A stretch of 34,029 bases of DNA from Dongibacter bovis (GTDB lineage Bacteria; Bacillota; Negativicutes; Selenomonadales; Selenomonadaceae), in the NCBI GenBank assembly GCA_902763085.1, contig CACWQW010000009.1:1-34029 (forward strand). Reading direction: 5' to 3'. Below the pieces are notes generated by a model. The model was not told the origin of the DNA, searched no databases, and was given only the letters and a program-made list of their open reading frames with translations. Numbering within the stretch: the first letter of the stretch is position 1; every line of letters begins with the position of its first letter. The translations under genes and the position numbers were made by a program. Of this stretch, positions 24,485 through 33,264 are shown one piece after another.

Positions 24485-25254
24485 TCTTCCTCGCGGCGGG
24501 AACGGCGGATGGGCGGCAGCTCGTCGGGCGGCTGCTTGTAGCCGGATATTCCGTCGCGGCGTCTGTCACGAGTCGCTATGGAGCAGAGCTCCTGGCCGCA
24601 GGTGAGGGACGCGGACAGCTGCTCATCAATGAAGAGCCGCTGGACGCGACGGCACTCATCCACTACTGTGGGGAGCATGCGGTGCGGTGCATCATCGATG
24701 CGAGCCATCCGTATGCGGTGCACGTGTCAGAAAATGCGATGGCGGCAGCGGCGAAGCTCTCGCTTCCTTACCTGCGCTACGAACGCAGCCTGACGCCACT
24801 GGATGGCGATATCCATGTCGTACGCGACTACGAGGAGGCAGCGCGACTTGCCGCGGCGCTTGGCAGACGCATTTTCCTCACGACGGGGAGCCACAACCTC
24901 AAGGTGTTCACGACTTCCCCCGCGCTCGCCGAGGCCGTGCTTATCGCGCGCGTCCTGCCGACTTCTGAGGTGCTTGCCGCCTGCGAGGCGCTCGGGCTCA
25001 AGCCGGCGCAGATCGTCGCCATGCAAGGCCCGTTCAGTGCGGCGTTGAACCTGGAGATGTTCCGCCGCTATGAGGCAGAGGTCCTCGTGACGAAGAACAG
25101 CGGACAGGTCGGTGGCACGGATACGAAACTGGCCGCCGCAAAGGCGCTCGGCTTGCCTGTCGTCCTCATCGATCGGCCGCAGCTTTCGTATCCGCACCTC
25201 GCGCATACGTTTGAGGAAGTCTTGTCGTTCCTTGCACAACAGGAGGCAGTCTGA
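24481..25254 (+). CDS. cbiJ: Cobalt-precorrin-6A reductase
   Basis: This 257-aa enzyme reduces cobalt-precorrin-6A with NADH. It begins MIFLAAGTADGRQLVGRLL with the nucleotide-binding loop. IDASHPYAVHVSENA (residues about 72-86) is the family hallmark; LTTGSHNLKVF, AMQGPFSAALN and LVTKNSGQVGGTDTKLAAA complete the set. The length is normal for CbiJ/CobK. The ATG overlaps the cbiH stop, and its own stop overlaps the cbiC start by one base (TGATG). Confidence 0.94.
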   Translation: MIFLAAGTADGRQLVGRLLVAGYSVAASVTSRYGAELLAAGEGRGQLLINEEPLDATALIHYCGEHAVRCIIDASHPYAVHVSENAMAAAAKLSLPYLRYERSLTPLDGDIHVVRDYEEAARLAAALGRRIFLTTGSHNLKVFTTSPALAEAVLIARVLPTSEVLAACEALGLKPAQIVAMQGPFSAALNLEMFRRYEAEVLVTKNSGQVGGTDTKLAAAKALGLPVVLIDRPQLSYPHLAHTFEEVLSFLAQQEAV

Positions 25255-25889
25255 TGGATTTTATCAAGAAACCGAGGGAAATCGAAGATCGCAGCATGGA
25301 GCTCATCGCTCCACATCTGGCGCCGTATCATTTGAGCGAGGTCGAGACGAAGATCTATTCGCGCATCATCCACGCGGCGGGAGATGTGGAGTACGCTCCA
25401 CTCATCCACCTGCATCCGCAGGCGGTGGCAGCAGCGCAGCAGGCCTTGCGGGCCGGGGCCTCCATCTATACGGATGTCGAGATGGTGCGCACGGGCATCA
25501 ACAAGCGGAAGCTCGCCTCCTTCGGCGGTGAGGTGCATTGCCTCATCGCGGATCCTGATGTCGCCGCCTTTGCCAAGGCCTCCGGCATCACGCGCTCGAT
25601 GGCGGCGATGCGTCGGTTCGGCCCGGCGCTTGACGGCAGCATCGTGGCGATCGGCAATGCACCGACGGCACTCTATGAGGTACTCCGCCTCGTCGAGGAA
25701 GAGGGGATGCGGCCGGCCTGCATCGTCGGCATTCCCGTCGGTTTCGTCGGCGCGGCGGACTCCAAGGAACAACTGCGGCGCAATCCCTTCGTCCCCTACA
25801 TCACGGTGGAGGGAACGAAGGGCGGCAGCCCGATCGCGGCAGCCGTGGTCAATGCGCTGATGTACGATTTGGATGATACGCGTTTCTGA
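25254..25889 (+). CDS. cbiC: Cobalt-precorrin-8 (precorrin-8X) methylmutase
   Basis: This 211-aa enzyme moves the C-11 methyl group to C-12 to form cobyrinic acid. RIIHAAGDVEYAPLI contains the catalytic histidine near residue 42. VEMVRTGINKRKL, AIGNAPTALYEVLRLVEE, IVGIPVGFVGAADSKE and EGTKGGSPIAAAVVNAL are conserved signatures. The family is about 210 aa, as here. It is followed after 20 bases by cbiA, whose start codon has GGAGGCAGAG upstream. Confidence 0.95.
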   Translation: MDFIKKPREIEDRSMELIAPHLAPYHLSEVETKIYSRIIHAAGDVEYAPLIHLHPQAVAAAQQALRAGASIYTDVEMVRTGINKRKLASFGGEVHCLIADPDVAAFAKASGITRSMAAMRRFGPALDGSIVAIGNAPTALYEVLRLVEEEGMRPACIVGIPVGFVGAADSKEQLRRNPFVPYITVEGTKGGSPIAAAVVNALMYDLDDTRF

Positions 25890-25909
25890 GGAAAGCGGAG
25901 GCAGAGAAG

Positions 25910-27307
25910 ATGAAGCGGAGGATACCGCGCCTCGTCATAGCGGCTACGCAGAGCGGCGCCGGCAAGACGACGCTGGTGACAGGGCTTTTGGCGGCTCTGC
26001 GTCAGCGGGGGCTCAAGGTGCAGTCCTATAAAGTAGGGCCCGATTATATCGATACCGGTTTCCATGCCTTGGCGAGCGGCAGGCCGTCCCATAATCTCGA
26101 TACTTGGCTCGTTCCGAAGCAGCATCTGCGCACGCTGTTCCTGGAGACGGCGGCGGATGCGGACATCGCCGTCATCGAGGGAGTCATGGGCCTTTATGAC
26201 GGCGGGCGGCAGGGCGTGAGCTCGACAGCGGAGATCGCCAAAGCGCTCGCCGCGCCGATCCTCCTCGTCATCGATGCCAAGTCCATGGGGGCTTCGGCAG
26301 CGGCGGTCGCACTCGGGTTCCGGGACTACGACCGGGATGTGGAGCTGGCCGGGGTACTGCTCAACCGCCTCGGTTCCTTGACGCATGAGGCGTTGATTCG
26401 CACGGCACTGGCGGACATCGGCATGCCCGTCTACGGTGCCGTGCGACGCGATGAGGGACTCGTGCTGCCGGAGCGCCATCTCGGCCTGACGCCGACGACG
26501 GAGACGGAAGCGGCGGCAAAGGTACGGGACATGGGCGAGATGGCGGCCGCTTCCCTCGACCTCGAGGCCATCCGGCGGCTCGCGGCTGCAGCAAGACCGC
26601 TGGACGTCGAAGCGGAAGACGCTTTGCTCCCCCGCGCCGAGTACGACGCACAGCCGGGACGCGGCCTGCGCCTCGGCATCGCGCGGGATGAAGCGTTCAG
26701 TTTCTACTATCCGACGAGCCTGCGCGTGCTCGAGCGGCTCGGCGCGGTCCTCGTGCCCTTTCAGCCTCTGCACGATGAGGCACTGCCCGCCGTCGACGGC
26801 GTGCTGATCGGCGGCGGATTCCCTGAAATGTTCGCCGCGCAGCTGGCAGAAAATGCCTCCATGCGACGCAGCATCCGGCAGGCGGCGGAGGAGGGCATGC
26901 CCATCTACGCTGAGTGCGGCGGCTATATGTACCTGATGGAGGAGCTGGTGGATTTCGCGGGCGATGCACATGCGATGTGCGGCGTTTTTTCAGGGCGCGC
27001 GGTGATGCAGCAGCGTCTGCAGATGGTCGGCTACGTGACGGCCCGTTTGTGCCAGGATGGCCCGCTCGGGGCGGCAGGAAACGTGCTGCACGGCCATGAG
27101 TTTCACTTTTCGCGGGAGCGTGAGCCGCTGGCGGCGACGCGTCCGTTCGAGTTGACGAGATTGCGCAATGGTGCGCAGTATGCAGCGGGACAGCAGTACC
27201 GCCGCACGCTCGGCAGCTATCTGCACATTCATTTCGCCGGCTGCCCGGAAGCGGCGTGCCGCTTCCTCAAGGAGTGTCGTGCCTATGCGGAGGAGATGGG
27301 AAGATGA
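25910..27307 (+). CDS. cbiA: Cobyrinate a,c-diamide synthase
   Basis: This 465-aa ATP- and glutamine-dependent enzyme amidates carboxylates a and c. The N-terminal dethiobiotin-synthetase-like domain has P-loop ATQSGAGKTTLVTG (residues 12-25) and YKVGPDYIDTGFH. The C-terminal type-1 amidotransferase domain has the nucleophile C336 in YAECGGYMYL and a late histidine in LGSYLHIHF. The GPDYID and ECGGYMYL signatures separate it from CbiP, also present here. It overlaps cobU by 4 bases. Confidence 0.95.
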   Translation: MKRRIPRLVIAATQSGAGKTTLVTGLLAALRQRGLKVQSYKVGPDYIDTGFHALASGRPSHNLDTWLVPKQHLRTLFLETAADADIAVIEGVMGLYDGGRQGVSSTAEIAKALAAPILLVIDAKSMGASAAAVALGFRDYDRDVELAGVLLNRLGSLTHEALIRTALADIGMPVYGAVRRDEGLVLPERHLGLTPTTETEAAAKVRDMGEMAAASLDLEAIRRLAAAARPLDVEAEDALLPRAEYDAQPGRGLRLGIARDEAFSFYYPTSLRVLERLGAVLVPFQPLHDEALPAVDGVLIGGGFPEMFAAQLAENASMRRSIRQAAEEGMPIYAECGGYMYLMEELVDFAGDAHAMCGVFSGRAVMQQRLQMVGYVTARLCQDGPLGAAGNVLHGHEFHFSREREPLAATRPFELTRLRNGAQYAAGQQYRRTLGSYLHIHFAGCPEAACRFLKECRAYAEEMGR

Positions 27308-27876
27308 GTCAGACGCAAGGTGAGATCATCCTCGTGACCGGCGGCGCGCGCAGCGGCAAGTCCGCTTTCGCCGAACGATATGCCGCCGCGCATGGGAAGC
27401 GCATTGCCTACATCGCGACGGCGCAGATCTTCGATGAGGAGATGCGTTACCGCGTGGCGCTGCACAGGAAACGGCGTCCCTCCGTGTGGCAGACGTATGA
27501 GGCGCCCTTCGCCGCGGAGCAGGCAATCGGGCAGGCGGCCGCGGCCAGCGATACGATCCTCTTTGACTGCGTGACCATCTATCTGAGCAACCTGCTCTGT
27601 TCGCTCGAGGAGCGGCAGCTGGAAGATGAGGCATTGGTCTATGCGAAGGCAGAGGAGGCGGTAGGGCGCCTCATCATCGCTGTCCGTGAGGCTGGTGTCC
27701 GCTGCATCTTCGTGACGAACGAGGTCGGCGCCGGCATCGTTCCGGAGCACAGGCTCTCTCGCCTCTATCGCGATGTGGCAGGACGAGCGAATCAGCAGCT
27801 TGCCCAAGCGGCGAAGGCTGTTTATCTCACCGTGGCGGGGATTCCCGTGGACGTAAAGAAATTGTCGGAGGCATAG
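27304..27876 (+). CDS. cobU: Adenosylcobinamide kinase / guanylyltransferase
   Basis: This 190-aa bifunctional enzyme phosphorylates adenosylcobinamide and transfers GMP to it. The P-loop TGGARSGKS is at residues 12-20. YIATAQIFDEEMRYRVALHRKRRP includes the guanylylation histidine region, and FDCVTIYLSNLL plus VTNEVGAGIVPEHRLSRLYRDVAGRANQ are the CobU signatures. ATG 27304 overlaps the cbiA stop; an upstream in-frame start at 27256 inside cbiA is unlikely. cbiP begins 2 bases after its stop. Confidence 0.95.
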   Translation: MSQTQGEIILVTGGARSGKSAFAERYAAAHGKRIAYIATAQIFDEEMRYRVALHRKRRPSVWQTYEAPFAAEQAIGQAAAASDTILFDCVTIYLSNLLCSLEERQLEDEALVYAKAEEAVGRLIIAVREAGVRCIFVTNEVGAGIVPEHRLSRLYRDVAGRANQQLAQAAKAVYLTVAGIPVDVKKLSEA

Positions 27877-27878
27877 CA

Positions 27879-29417
27879 ATGACCGAAACCATCATGCTCA
27901 TGGGGACGAGCTCCCATGTCGGCAAAAGCATTCTCGCAACGGCGCTCTGTCGCATCTTCCATCAGGAAGGGCGGCGCGTCGTCCCGTTCAAGGCGCAGAA
28001 CATGGCGCTCAATTCCTACGTGACGAAAGAGGGCGGCGAGATGGGACGCGCCCAGGTCGCGCAGGCGGAGGCGGCCGGCCTGTCGCCCTTCGTGGATATG
28101 AATCCGGTGCTCCTGAAACCGACGGGGAATTCCTGCTCGCAGGTCATCGTCGATGGGAAATCGATCGGCAACATGAGTGCAAGGGAATACCACAAGGGGA
28201 AATCCGTGCAGCTCTTCGGCCATGTGACGGCGGCGCTCGCTCGCCTGCAGCAGCAGTTCGATACCATCGTCATCGAGGGGGCGGGGAGCCCGGCGGAGAT
28301 CAACCTCAAGGATGACGATATCGTCAACATGCGCGTCGCCAAATATCTGCAGGCGCCGGTGCTCCTCATCGCCGATATCGACCGCGGCGGCTCACTCGCT
28401 GCGCTCGTCGGGACGCTCGCACTCCTTGATGAAGAGGAGCGGGCACTCGTCAAGGGGCTTATCATCAATAAATTCCGCGGCGATGTCACGCTCATGGCTC
28501 CCGCCGTCGATTTCCTGGAGCAGAAGACGGGCAAGCCGGTGCTCGGCATCGTGCCCTATCTTGAGCATCTAGGCATCGACGATGAGGACTCGGTCTCCCT
28601 GGAGGACAAAGAGCGCGAGGCGGAGAAGCAGAAGAAGGAACTGCGCCTGGCGGTGATCGAGACGCCGAAAATATCAAATTTCACGGATTTCGATGCGCTC
28701 TCAGACGAGCCGGATGCCGAAGTGGTCTACGTGCGCGACGCGGAGGAACTCCGCTCGTTGGCCCCGGATGTCATCCTGTTGCCCGGTTCGAAGAACACGA
28801 CGGAAGATTTGCTTTATGTGCGCGAAAGCGGCATCGAACGGGCTGTCCGCCAGCTCGTGGGGCAAGGGACGCCGCTCGTCGGCATCTGTGGTGGCTACCA
28901 GATGCTCGGTGAGGAGATCGCCGATCCGCATCACACGGAGTCAGCGCATGATGCCGTCCAGGGACTCGGCTACCTGCCGATGAAGACGGTCTTCGCAGAG
29001 GAAAAACGCACGGTGCAGGTGACAGCAGATTGCCCCGGCATGGAGTTCTATGATGGCGTGCTCATGGGGAAGCAGCTCAGAGGTTATGAGATCCACATGG
29101 GGCGCACGGAGTTCACCGCCGAGGTGCGTCATCCCTTCCATCTGACGCGTCAGGGAGAACAGGCGATAAATGCCTGGGATGGAGCGCTCAGCGAGGATGG
29201 ACGCATCTTTGGTACGTATCTGCATGGAATCTTCGATCATGACGGATTCCGCCGCCAGTTCCTCAACATCTTACGGCGGCGGAAAGGCCTCCGCCCCTTG
29301 CCTGTCCAGAGGAATCGCCGCCTGGAGAAGGAGCGTGCGTATGACCGCCTGGCGGAGACCGTGCGCCGGAGCCTCGATATGGAGAAGTTGGCCGCTATCA
29401 TGGAGGGAAGGGCATGA
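27879..29417 (+). CDS. cbiP: Adenosylcobyric acid synthase (glutamine-hydrolysing)
   Basis: This 512-aa enzyme amidates carboxylates b, d, e and g. The N-terminal domain has MGTSSHVGKSILATALCRIF (residues 8-27) and FKAQNMALNSYVT. VIEGAGSPAEINL and ADIDRGGSLAAL follow. The amidotransferase domain has LPGSKNTTEDL and the nucleophile C337 in GICGGYQMLGE, with GTYLHGIFDHDGFR near the end. The length matches CobQ/CbiP. It overlaps cbiB by 4 bases. Confidence 0.95.
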   Translation: MTETIMLMGTSSHVGKSILATALCRIFHQEGRRVVPFKAQNMALNSYVTKEGGEMGRAQVAQAEAAGLSPFVDMNPVLLKPTGNSCSQVIVDGKSIGNMSAREYHKGKSVQLFGHVTAALARLQQQFDTIVIEGAGSPAEINLKDDDIVNMRVAKYLQAPVLLIADIDRGGSLAALVGTLALLDEEERALVKGLIINKFRGDVTLMAPAVDFLEQKTGKPVLGIVPYLEHLGIDDEDSVSLEDKEREAEKQKKELRLAVIETPKISNFTDFDALSDEPDAEVVYVRDAEELRSLAPDVILLPGSKNTTEDLLYVRESGIERAVRQLVGQGTPLVGICGGYQMLGEEIADPHHTESAHDAVQGLGYLPMKTVFAEEKRTVQVTADCPGMEFYDGVLMGKQLRGYEIHMGRTEFTAEVRHPFHLTRQGEQAINAWDGALSEDGRIFGTYLHGIFDHDGFRRQFLNILRRRKGLRPLPVQRNRRLEKERAYDRLAETVRRSLDMEKLAAIMEGRA

Positions 29418-30364
29418 ACGTTGCCATCCTCGCCTTCCTCATCGATGCCGTCATCGGCGATCCGCGTTCCCGCTTCCATCCGGTTGTGCTCATCGGGAAA
29501 CTCATCAGTGGACTTGAGCGCCTGTTTTATCGGCCAGGGGAATCCGATGAGAGGAAGCTCCTCTCCGGGACGTTGCTCGTATCGATCGTGCTGCTGGTCT
29601 CCTATGAGGCAGCGGCATTCGTGCTCTATCTTTCCTATCAGATTCCGTTTGCCTGGGGGAGCGGCGTGATCTCAGCGCTCGTGCTGTCCTTCACGATTTC
29701 TCCGAAGAGCCTCGCGCAGGCAGGGCGGGAAATCTATACATTGCTCGTGCGCGACGATCTCGACGGTGCGCGCAAGCGCGTCGGCTGGATCGTCGGGCGA
29801 GAGACGACGCATCTCGATGCGGGTGAGGTCTCCCGCGCGACGGTGGAGACCATTGCCGAGAACACGACGGACGGCATCATCGCGCCGCTGTTCTACTTCG
29901 CCATCGGCGGCCTGCCGCTCGCGGTCCTGTATCGCGCTGCGAATACGATGGACTCGATGCTCGGCTACAAGAATGAGAAATATCTCTATTTCGGCAGGGC
30001 AGCTGCGCGCCTCGATGATGTGCTCAGTTACATCCCCGCGAGAATTACGGGACTTCTCTTCGTCGTGAGCGCCGGTTTCCTCGGCTTCGATGTGCGTCAT
30101 GCACTCGCCGTCATGCGGCGGGATGCGTCCAAGCACCCGAGTCCGAACGGCGGCTATGCTGAGGCGCCGATGGCGGGGGCACTGCACATCCGGCTCGGCG
30201 GCTACAATACGTATTTCGGCAAGAAGATGTTCCGTGCGTACATGGGGGATGCCATCGAGAAACTCGCGCCGCATCACATCATGGAGAGCATCCGCATGAT
30301 GTATACGGCAACGATCCTGTTCCTCATCGCGACGGCGCTCGTTTTCCAGGTCATGCGGTATTGA
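29414..30364 (+). CDS. cbiB: Adenosylcobinamide-phosphate synthase
   Basis: This 316-aa inner-membrane protein attaches aminopropanol phosphate to adenosylcobyric acid. It begins with IDAVIGDPRSRFHPVVLIGKLI, the cytosolic motif of CbiB. Hydrophobic segments lie near residues 55-90, 155-175, 205-225 and at the C-terminus. VGRETTHLDAGEVSRATVETIAENTTDGIIAPLF is the family signature, followed by NTMDSMLGYKNEKY and HPSPNGGYAEAPMAGAL. It overlaps cbiP by 4 bases. A 71-base gap to cobS holds only the cobS ribosome site. Confidence 0.95.
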   Translation: MNVAILAFLIDAVIGDPRSRFHPVVLIGKLISGLERLFYRPGESDERKLLSGTLLVSIVLLVSYEAAAFVLYLSYQIPFAWGSGVISALVLSFTISPKSLAQAGREIYTLLVRDDLDGARKRVGWIVGRETTHLDAGEVSRATVETIAENTTDGIIAPLFYFAIGGLPLAVLYRAANTMDSMLGYKNEKYLYFGRAAARLDDVLSYIPARITGLLFVVSAGFLGFDVRHALAVMRRDASKHPSPNGGYAEAPMAGALHIRLGGYNTYFGKKMFRAYMGDAIEKLAPHHIMESIRMMYTATILFLIATALVFQVMRY

Positions 30365-30435
30365 TGCCTGCGACAGGAGCGCCTGACGCTTCGCGGCACG
30401 CAGGATCGGTAAGGATATCAGGAGGAGGGAGACGC

Positions 30436-31230
30436 TTGCGCTCGTTTTTCACGGCATTGCAATTTCTCACGCGCATCCATTTCGTCGAACAGCGAGATCT
30501 CACGGCGGCCGATTTCGGCAGGTCCACGCGCTGCTTCCCGCTCGTCGGGGCACTGCTCGGAGCGATTTCCCTGCTGGTGGCGGGAACGTTTGGCGTGTGG
30601 CAGGGAGCGGTTTCCCATGCGGGTGCGGCTGCGCTCGTGCTGCTGCCCATCCTGCTGACGGGCGGCCTCCATTGCGATGGGTTCATGGACACGGCGGACG
30701 GACTCTTCTCTGGCCGCAGCCGCGCGCGCATGCTCGAGATCATGAAGGACAGCCGCACGGGATCGTTCGGCGTCACGGCGTTCGGCGCCTGCCTGCTCCT
30801 CGACTGGTCGCTGACGCTGGATCTCCTCGCTGCGCCTCAGGTCCTCCTGCCTGTGCTCTTCCTCCAACCGGTCATCGGGCGCATGGCGATGGTGCGCGCG
30901 ATTGCCGGGTTCCCCTATGCGCGTCCCGAAGGCATGGGAAAGGCGTTCGCTGCGGCGGCAGATGGGCGCACGCGCGCTGCGGCGGCCGTCACAACGGCAG
31001 TCTTTGCGGTGCCGTGGGGCCCGTTGCCGCTTTTGCTCAGCGTCCTGGCGCTCGCGGGAGCAGCACTCTTTGACCGTTACGCCTCTGCTCGTCTCGGCGG
31101 GCTGACGGGCGATGTCTACGGAGCAACGGAAAAGCTCACGGAGACGCTGCTCCTGGCTCTGGCGTGGCTGGCGTACGCTTTCCTCGGTGCTCCGATTTTT
31201 GCGGGCGGTTGGCAGTTGCTATGGAATTGA
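30436..31230 (+). CDS. cobS: Adenosylcobinamide-GDP ribazoletransferase (cobalamin-5'-phosphate synthase)
   Basis: This 264-aa polytopic membrane enzyme joins alpha-ribazole to adenosylcobinamide-GDP. FFTALQFLTRIHF at the N-terminus, LTGGLHCDGFMDTADGLFSGRSRARMLEIMKDSRTGSFG (the catalytic metal-binding Asp-rich region) and GGLTGDVYGATEKLTE are diagnostic. The start is TTG at 30436: AGGAGGAGGGAG (30420-30431) sits just upstream, and the protein then begins LRSFFTALQ as usual. Earlier in-frame codons at 30361 and 30364 would add 24-25 unusual residues. It overlaps pduX by 10 bases. Confidence 0.93.
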   Translation: MRSFFTALQFLTRIHFVEQRDLTAADFGRSTRCFPLVGALLGAISLLVAGTFGVWQGAVSHAGAAALVLLPILLTGGLHCDGFMDTADGLFSGRSRARMLEIMKDSRTGSFGVTAFGACLLLDWSLTLDLLAAPQVLLPVLFLQPVIGRMAMVRAIAGFPYARPEGMGKAFAAAADGRTRAAAAVTTAVFAVPWGPLPLLLSVLALAGAALFDRYASARLGGLTGDVYGATEKLTETLLLALAWLAYAFLGAPIFAGGWQLLWN

Positions 31231-32087
31231 GCGTGCGCGTTCCCGGTTCCTGCGGGGAATTGATCCAGGGATGGTATCATGGGGCGCCGTTCCTCGTGAC
31301 CTGTCCCATCGAACGATATACGACGGTACGCGTCTCAGATGCCTTCCATGGCTGGCAGGGACTCGGGGAAAAGTCGCAGCGTGCGCTGTCGGCGACATTG
31401 TCTCTTCTGGGGGTGAGCTCCTTCCCCTGGGGGATGAAACTTTCGAGCGACTTGCCAAGGGGGAAGGGCATGGCGTCTTCGAGTGCCGATATCGCCGCTG
31501 TCATCGCGGCGGCGTCGCTGGCACTCGGCCGATCGCTGCCTCCGGAGGAGATCTTGCGGCTGGCCGTGCAGATCGAGCCGACGGACGCGACCTTTTTCCC
31601 TGGCGTTGTGGCGCTCGACCACACGACGGGACGGGTCTTTCAGACCTTCGACCCGCCGCCGTTCTCCGTGGCTCTTTTCGATACGGATCCCCAGCGCTGC
31701 GTCGATACGGTTTCGTTCCATGAGGTGTGGGAGACGCGTGCGGGCGCTCTTCCTGCGCATGATTGGGCGGGGTTGCTGCGGACGTTCGGCAAAGGCGCGC
31801 AGGCTGCGGCAGCAGCGGCAACGCTCAGCGCCTGTTGGAACGAGGAGATCCTGCCGAAACAGCACTTCGAAGCCATCAAGGCGGCAGCAGATCGGGTGGG
31901 GGCGCCCGGACTCGTGGCAGCACACAGCGGCACCGTCATCGGCGTCCTTCTCTCGCGCCAGGCAGCAAAGGCGGCGGAGCGGCTGCAGGAATGCTTGCCG
32001 CACGTTGCGTATCTCGGCAGCAGCAGGATCATCTCCGGCGGCATCTTCGTGGAATGGCCGGACGGGGCAAAGGCGAACTTCGGATGA
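31221..32087 (+). CDS. pduX: L-threonine kinase (GHMP family, PduX-like)
   Basis: This 288-aa GHMP kinase makes L-threonine O-3-phosphate, the substrate of the CobD decarboxylase. It begins MELSVRVPGSCGELIQG, the PduX signature, and has the GHMP ATP loop LPRGKGMASSSADIAAV at residues 79-94. EPTDATFFPGVVALDH is the third conserved block, and AHSGTVIGVLL the C-terminal one. It was first characterised in Salmonella propanediol utilisation, but here it sits between cobS and cobD, in keeping with the B12 role. ATG 31221 lies inside cobS; the open frame back to 31164 is not needed. Confidence 0.9.
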   Translation: MELSVRVPGSCGELIQGWYHGAPFLVTCPIERYTTVRVSDAFHGWQGLGEKSQRALSATLSLLGVSSFPWGMKLSSDLPRGKGMASSSADIAAVIAAASLALGRSLPPEEILRLAVQIEPTDATFFPGVVALDHTTGRVFQTFDPPPFSVALFDTDPQRCVDTVSFHEVWETRAGALPAHDWAGLLRTFGKGAQAAAAAATLSACWNEEILPKQHFEAIKAAADRVGAPGLVAAHSGTVIGVLLSRQAAKAAERLQECLPHVAYLGSSRIISGGIFVEWPDGAKANFG

Positions 32088-32166
32088 TCGCTGGCGGCAG
32101 TTGGCGCGCTGGACGTTATCCTCCCCGTCGACAGCGAGGGGATCACCATGGAAAAAGAAAGAGGCG

Positions 32167-33264
32167 ATGCGCGTGGAGCGATTTGTCCACGGCGGGAATA
32201 TCTATGAACCCTGCGCTGCAGGGAGAGCATGGCTGGACTTCTCAGCGAACATCAATCCGCTCGGGCTGGCTGAGCCGGTGCGGCAGGCGATCCTTTCTCA
32301 TGTCGAGGGGGTGGTGCACTACCCAGATCCGCAGGCGCGGGAGCTGCGGGCGGCACTCGCGTCCTTCTATGAGACGCCAGTAGATTCCCTCGTCCTCGGC
32401 AATGGGGCGGCGGAGCTGTTCTATCTCTATTTTCACGCGCTGCAGCCGCGGCGTGTCCTACTGCCTGTGCCTTCCTTCAGCGAATATGAGCGTGCGGCGA
32501 TGGCGGCAGGGAGCGAGATCGAGTACCTGCCCTTGCGCGCGGAGCGGGACTTTCGCATTTCCGTGGACGAGCTCTTGCAAGCGGTGCAGCGCACGGAAGC
32601 GGACCTGCTCGTGCTCGGCAATCCCAACAACCCGACGGGCACGCACTTGCGGCGCGACGAGCTCGTCACGCTTTCCGAACGTTTGACGGCCTTGGGGTGC
32701 GGGCTCATGCTGGATGAGTCTTTTCTCGATTTTCGCCGCGATGAGGTGCGCTATACCCTGCGGAGAGAGGCGGCGCATCTGCCGCATTTGCTGCTCGTCC
32801 GTTCGCTCACCAAGTTCTTCGCCTTGCCGGGACTGCGGCTCGGCTTTGCCATCGCGCAGCCGTCTCTCGTGCGTCTCCTCGACCGACACAAGGACGTCTG
32901 GAATGTCAACGTACTCGCACAGGCTGCCGGTTGCGCAGCCGTCAAGGCGACCGATTGGCAGGAGCAGACGCGTGCGCTCATCGAAGCGGAGGGAGCGTTT
33001 CTCGCCAAGGGGATCGAAGAACTGCCGGGCGCCCGGGTCTATCCGTCCGGCGTGAATTTCCTGCTCGTTTCATTTGCTGTGGCAGAAGATGCGTTAGTGA
33101 GTATCGAGGGACTGCGCCGACGCGGCATTCTCGTGCGCGATTGCAGCAATTATCCCGGCATCGGCAAGGGCTTCCTGCGCGTGGCCGTGCGGACGCGAAC
33201 GGAGAATGAACGGCTTCTAGAAGCATGGCGGGATGTCCTGCTGGAAAGGAACGAGATATCATGA
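32167..33264 (+). CDS. cobD: L-threonine-O-3-phosphate decarboxylase
   Basis: This 365-aa PLP fold-type I enzyme produces (R)-1-amino-2-propanol O-2-phosphate for CbiB. It begins MRVERFVHGGNIYE and LDFSANINPLG, both typical of CobD. LGNPNNPTGTHL (149-160) binds the cofactor, MLDESFLDF is the aspartate segment, and the PLP lysine is K216 in VRSLTKFFALPGLRLG. Histidinol-phosphate aminotransferase is the close paralogue, but the context decides for CobD. ATG 32167 has a very close AAAGAGG (32158-32164); GTG 32173 is better spaced and may be the real start. It overlaps cobC by 4 bases. Confidence 0.93.
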   Translation: MRVERFVHGGNIYEPCAAGRAWLDFSANINPLGLAEPVRQAILSHVEGVVHYPDPQARELRAALASFYETPVDSLVLGNGAAELFYLYFHALQPRRVLLPVPSFSEYERAAMAAGSEIEYLPLRAERDFRISVDELLQAVQRTEADLLVLGNPNNPTGTHLRRDELVTLSERLTALGCGLMLDESFLDFRRDEVRYTLRREAAHLPHLLLVRSLTKFFALPGLRLGFAIAQPSLVRLLDRHKDVWNVNVLAQAAGCAAVKATDWQEQTRALIEAEGAFLAKGIEELPGARVYPSGVNFLLVSFAVAEDALVSIEGLRRRGILVRDCSNYPGIGKGFLRVAVRTRTENERLLEAWRDVLLERNEIS

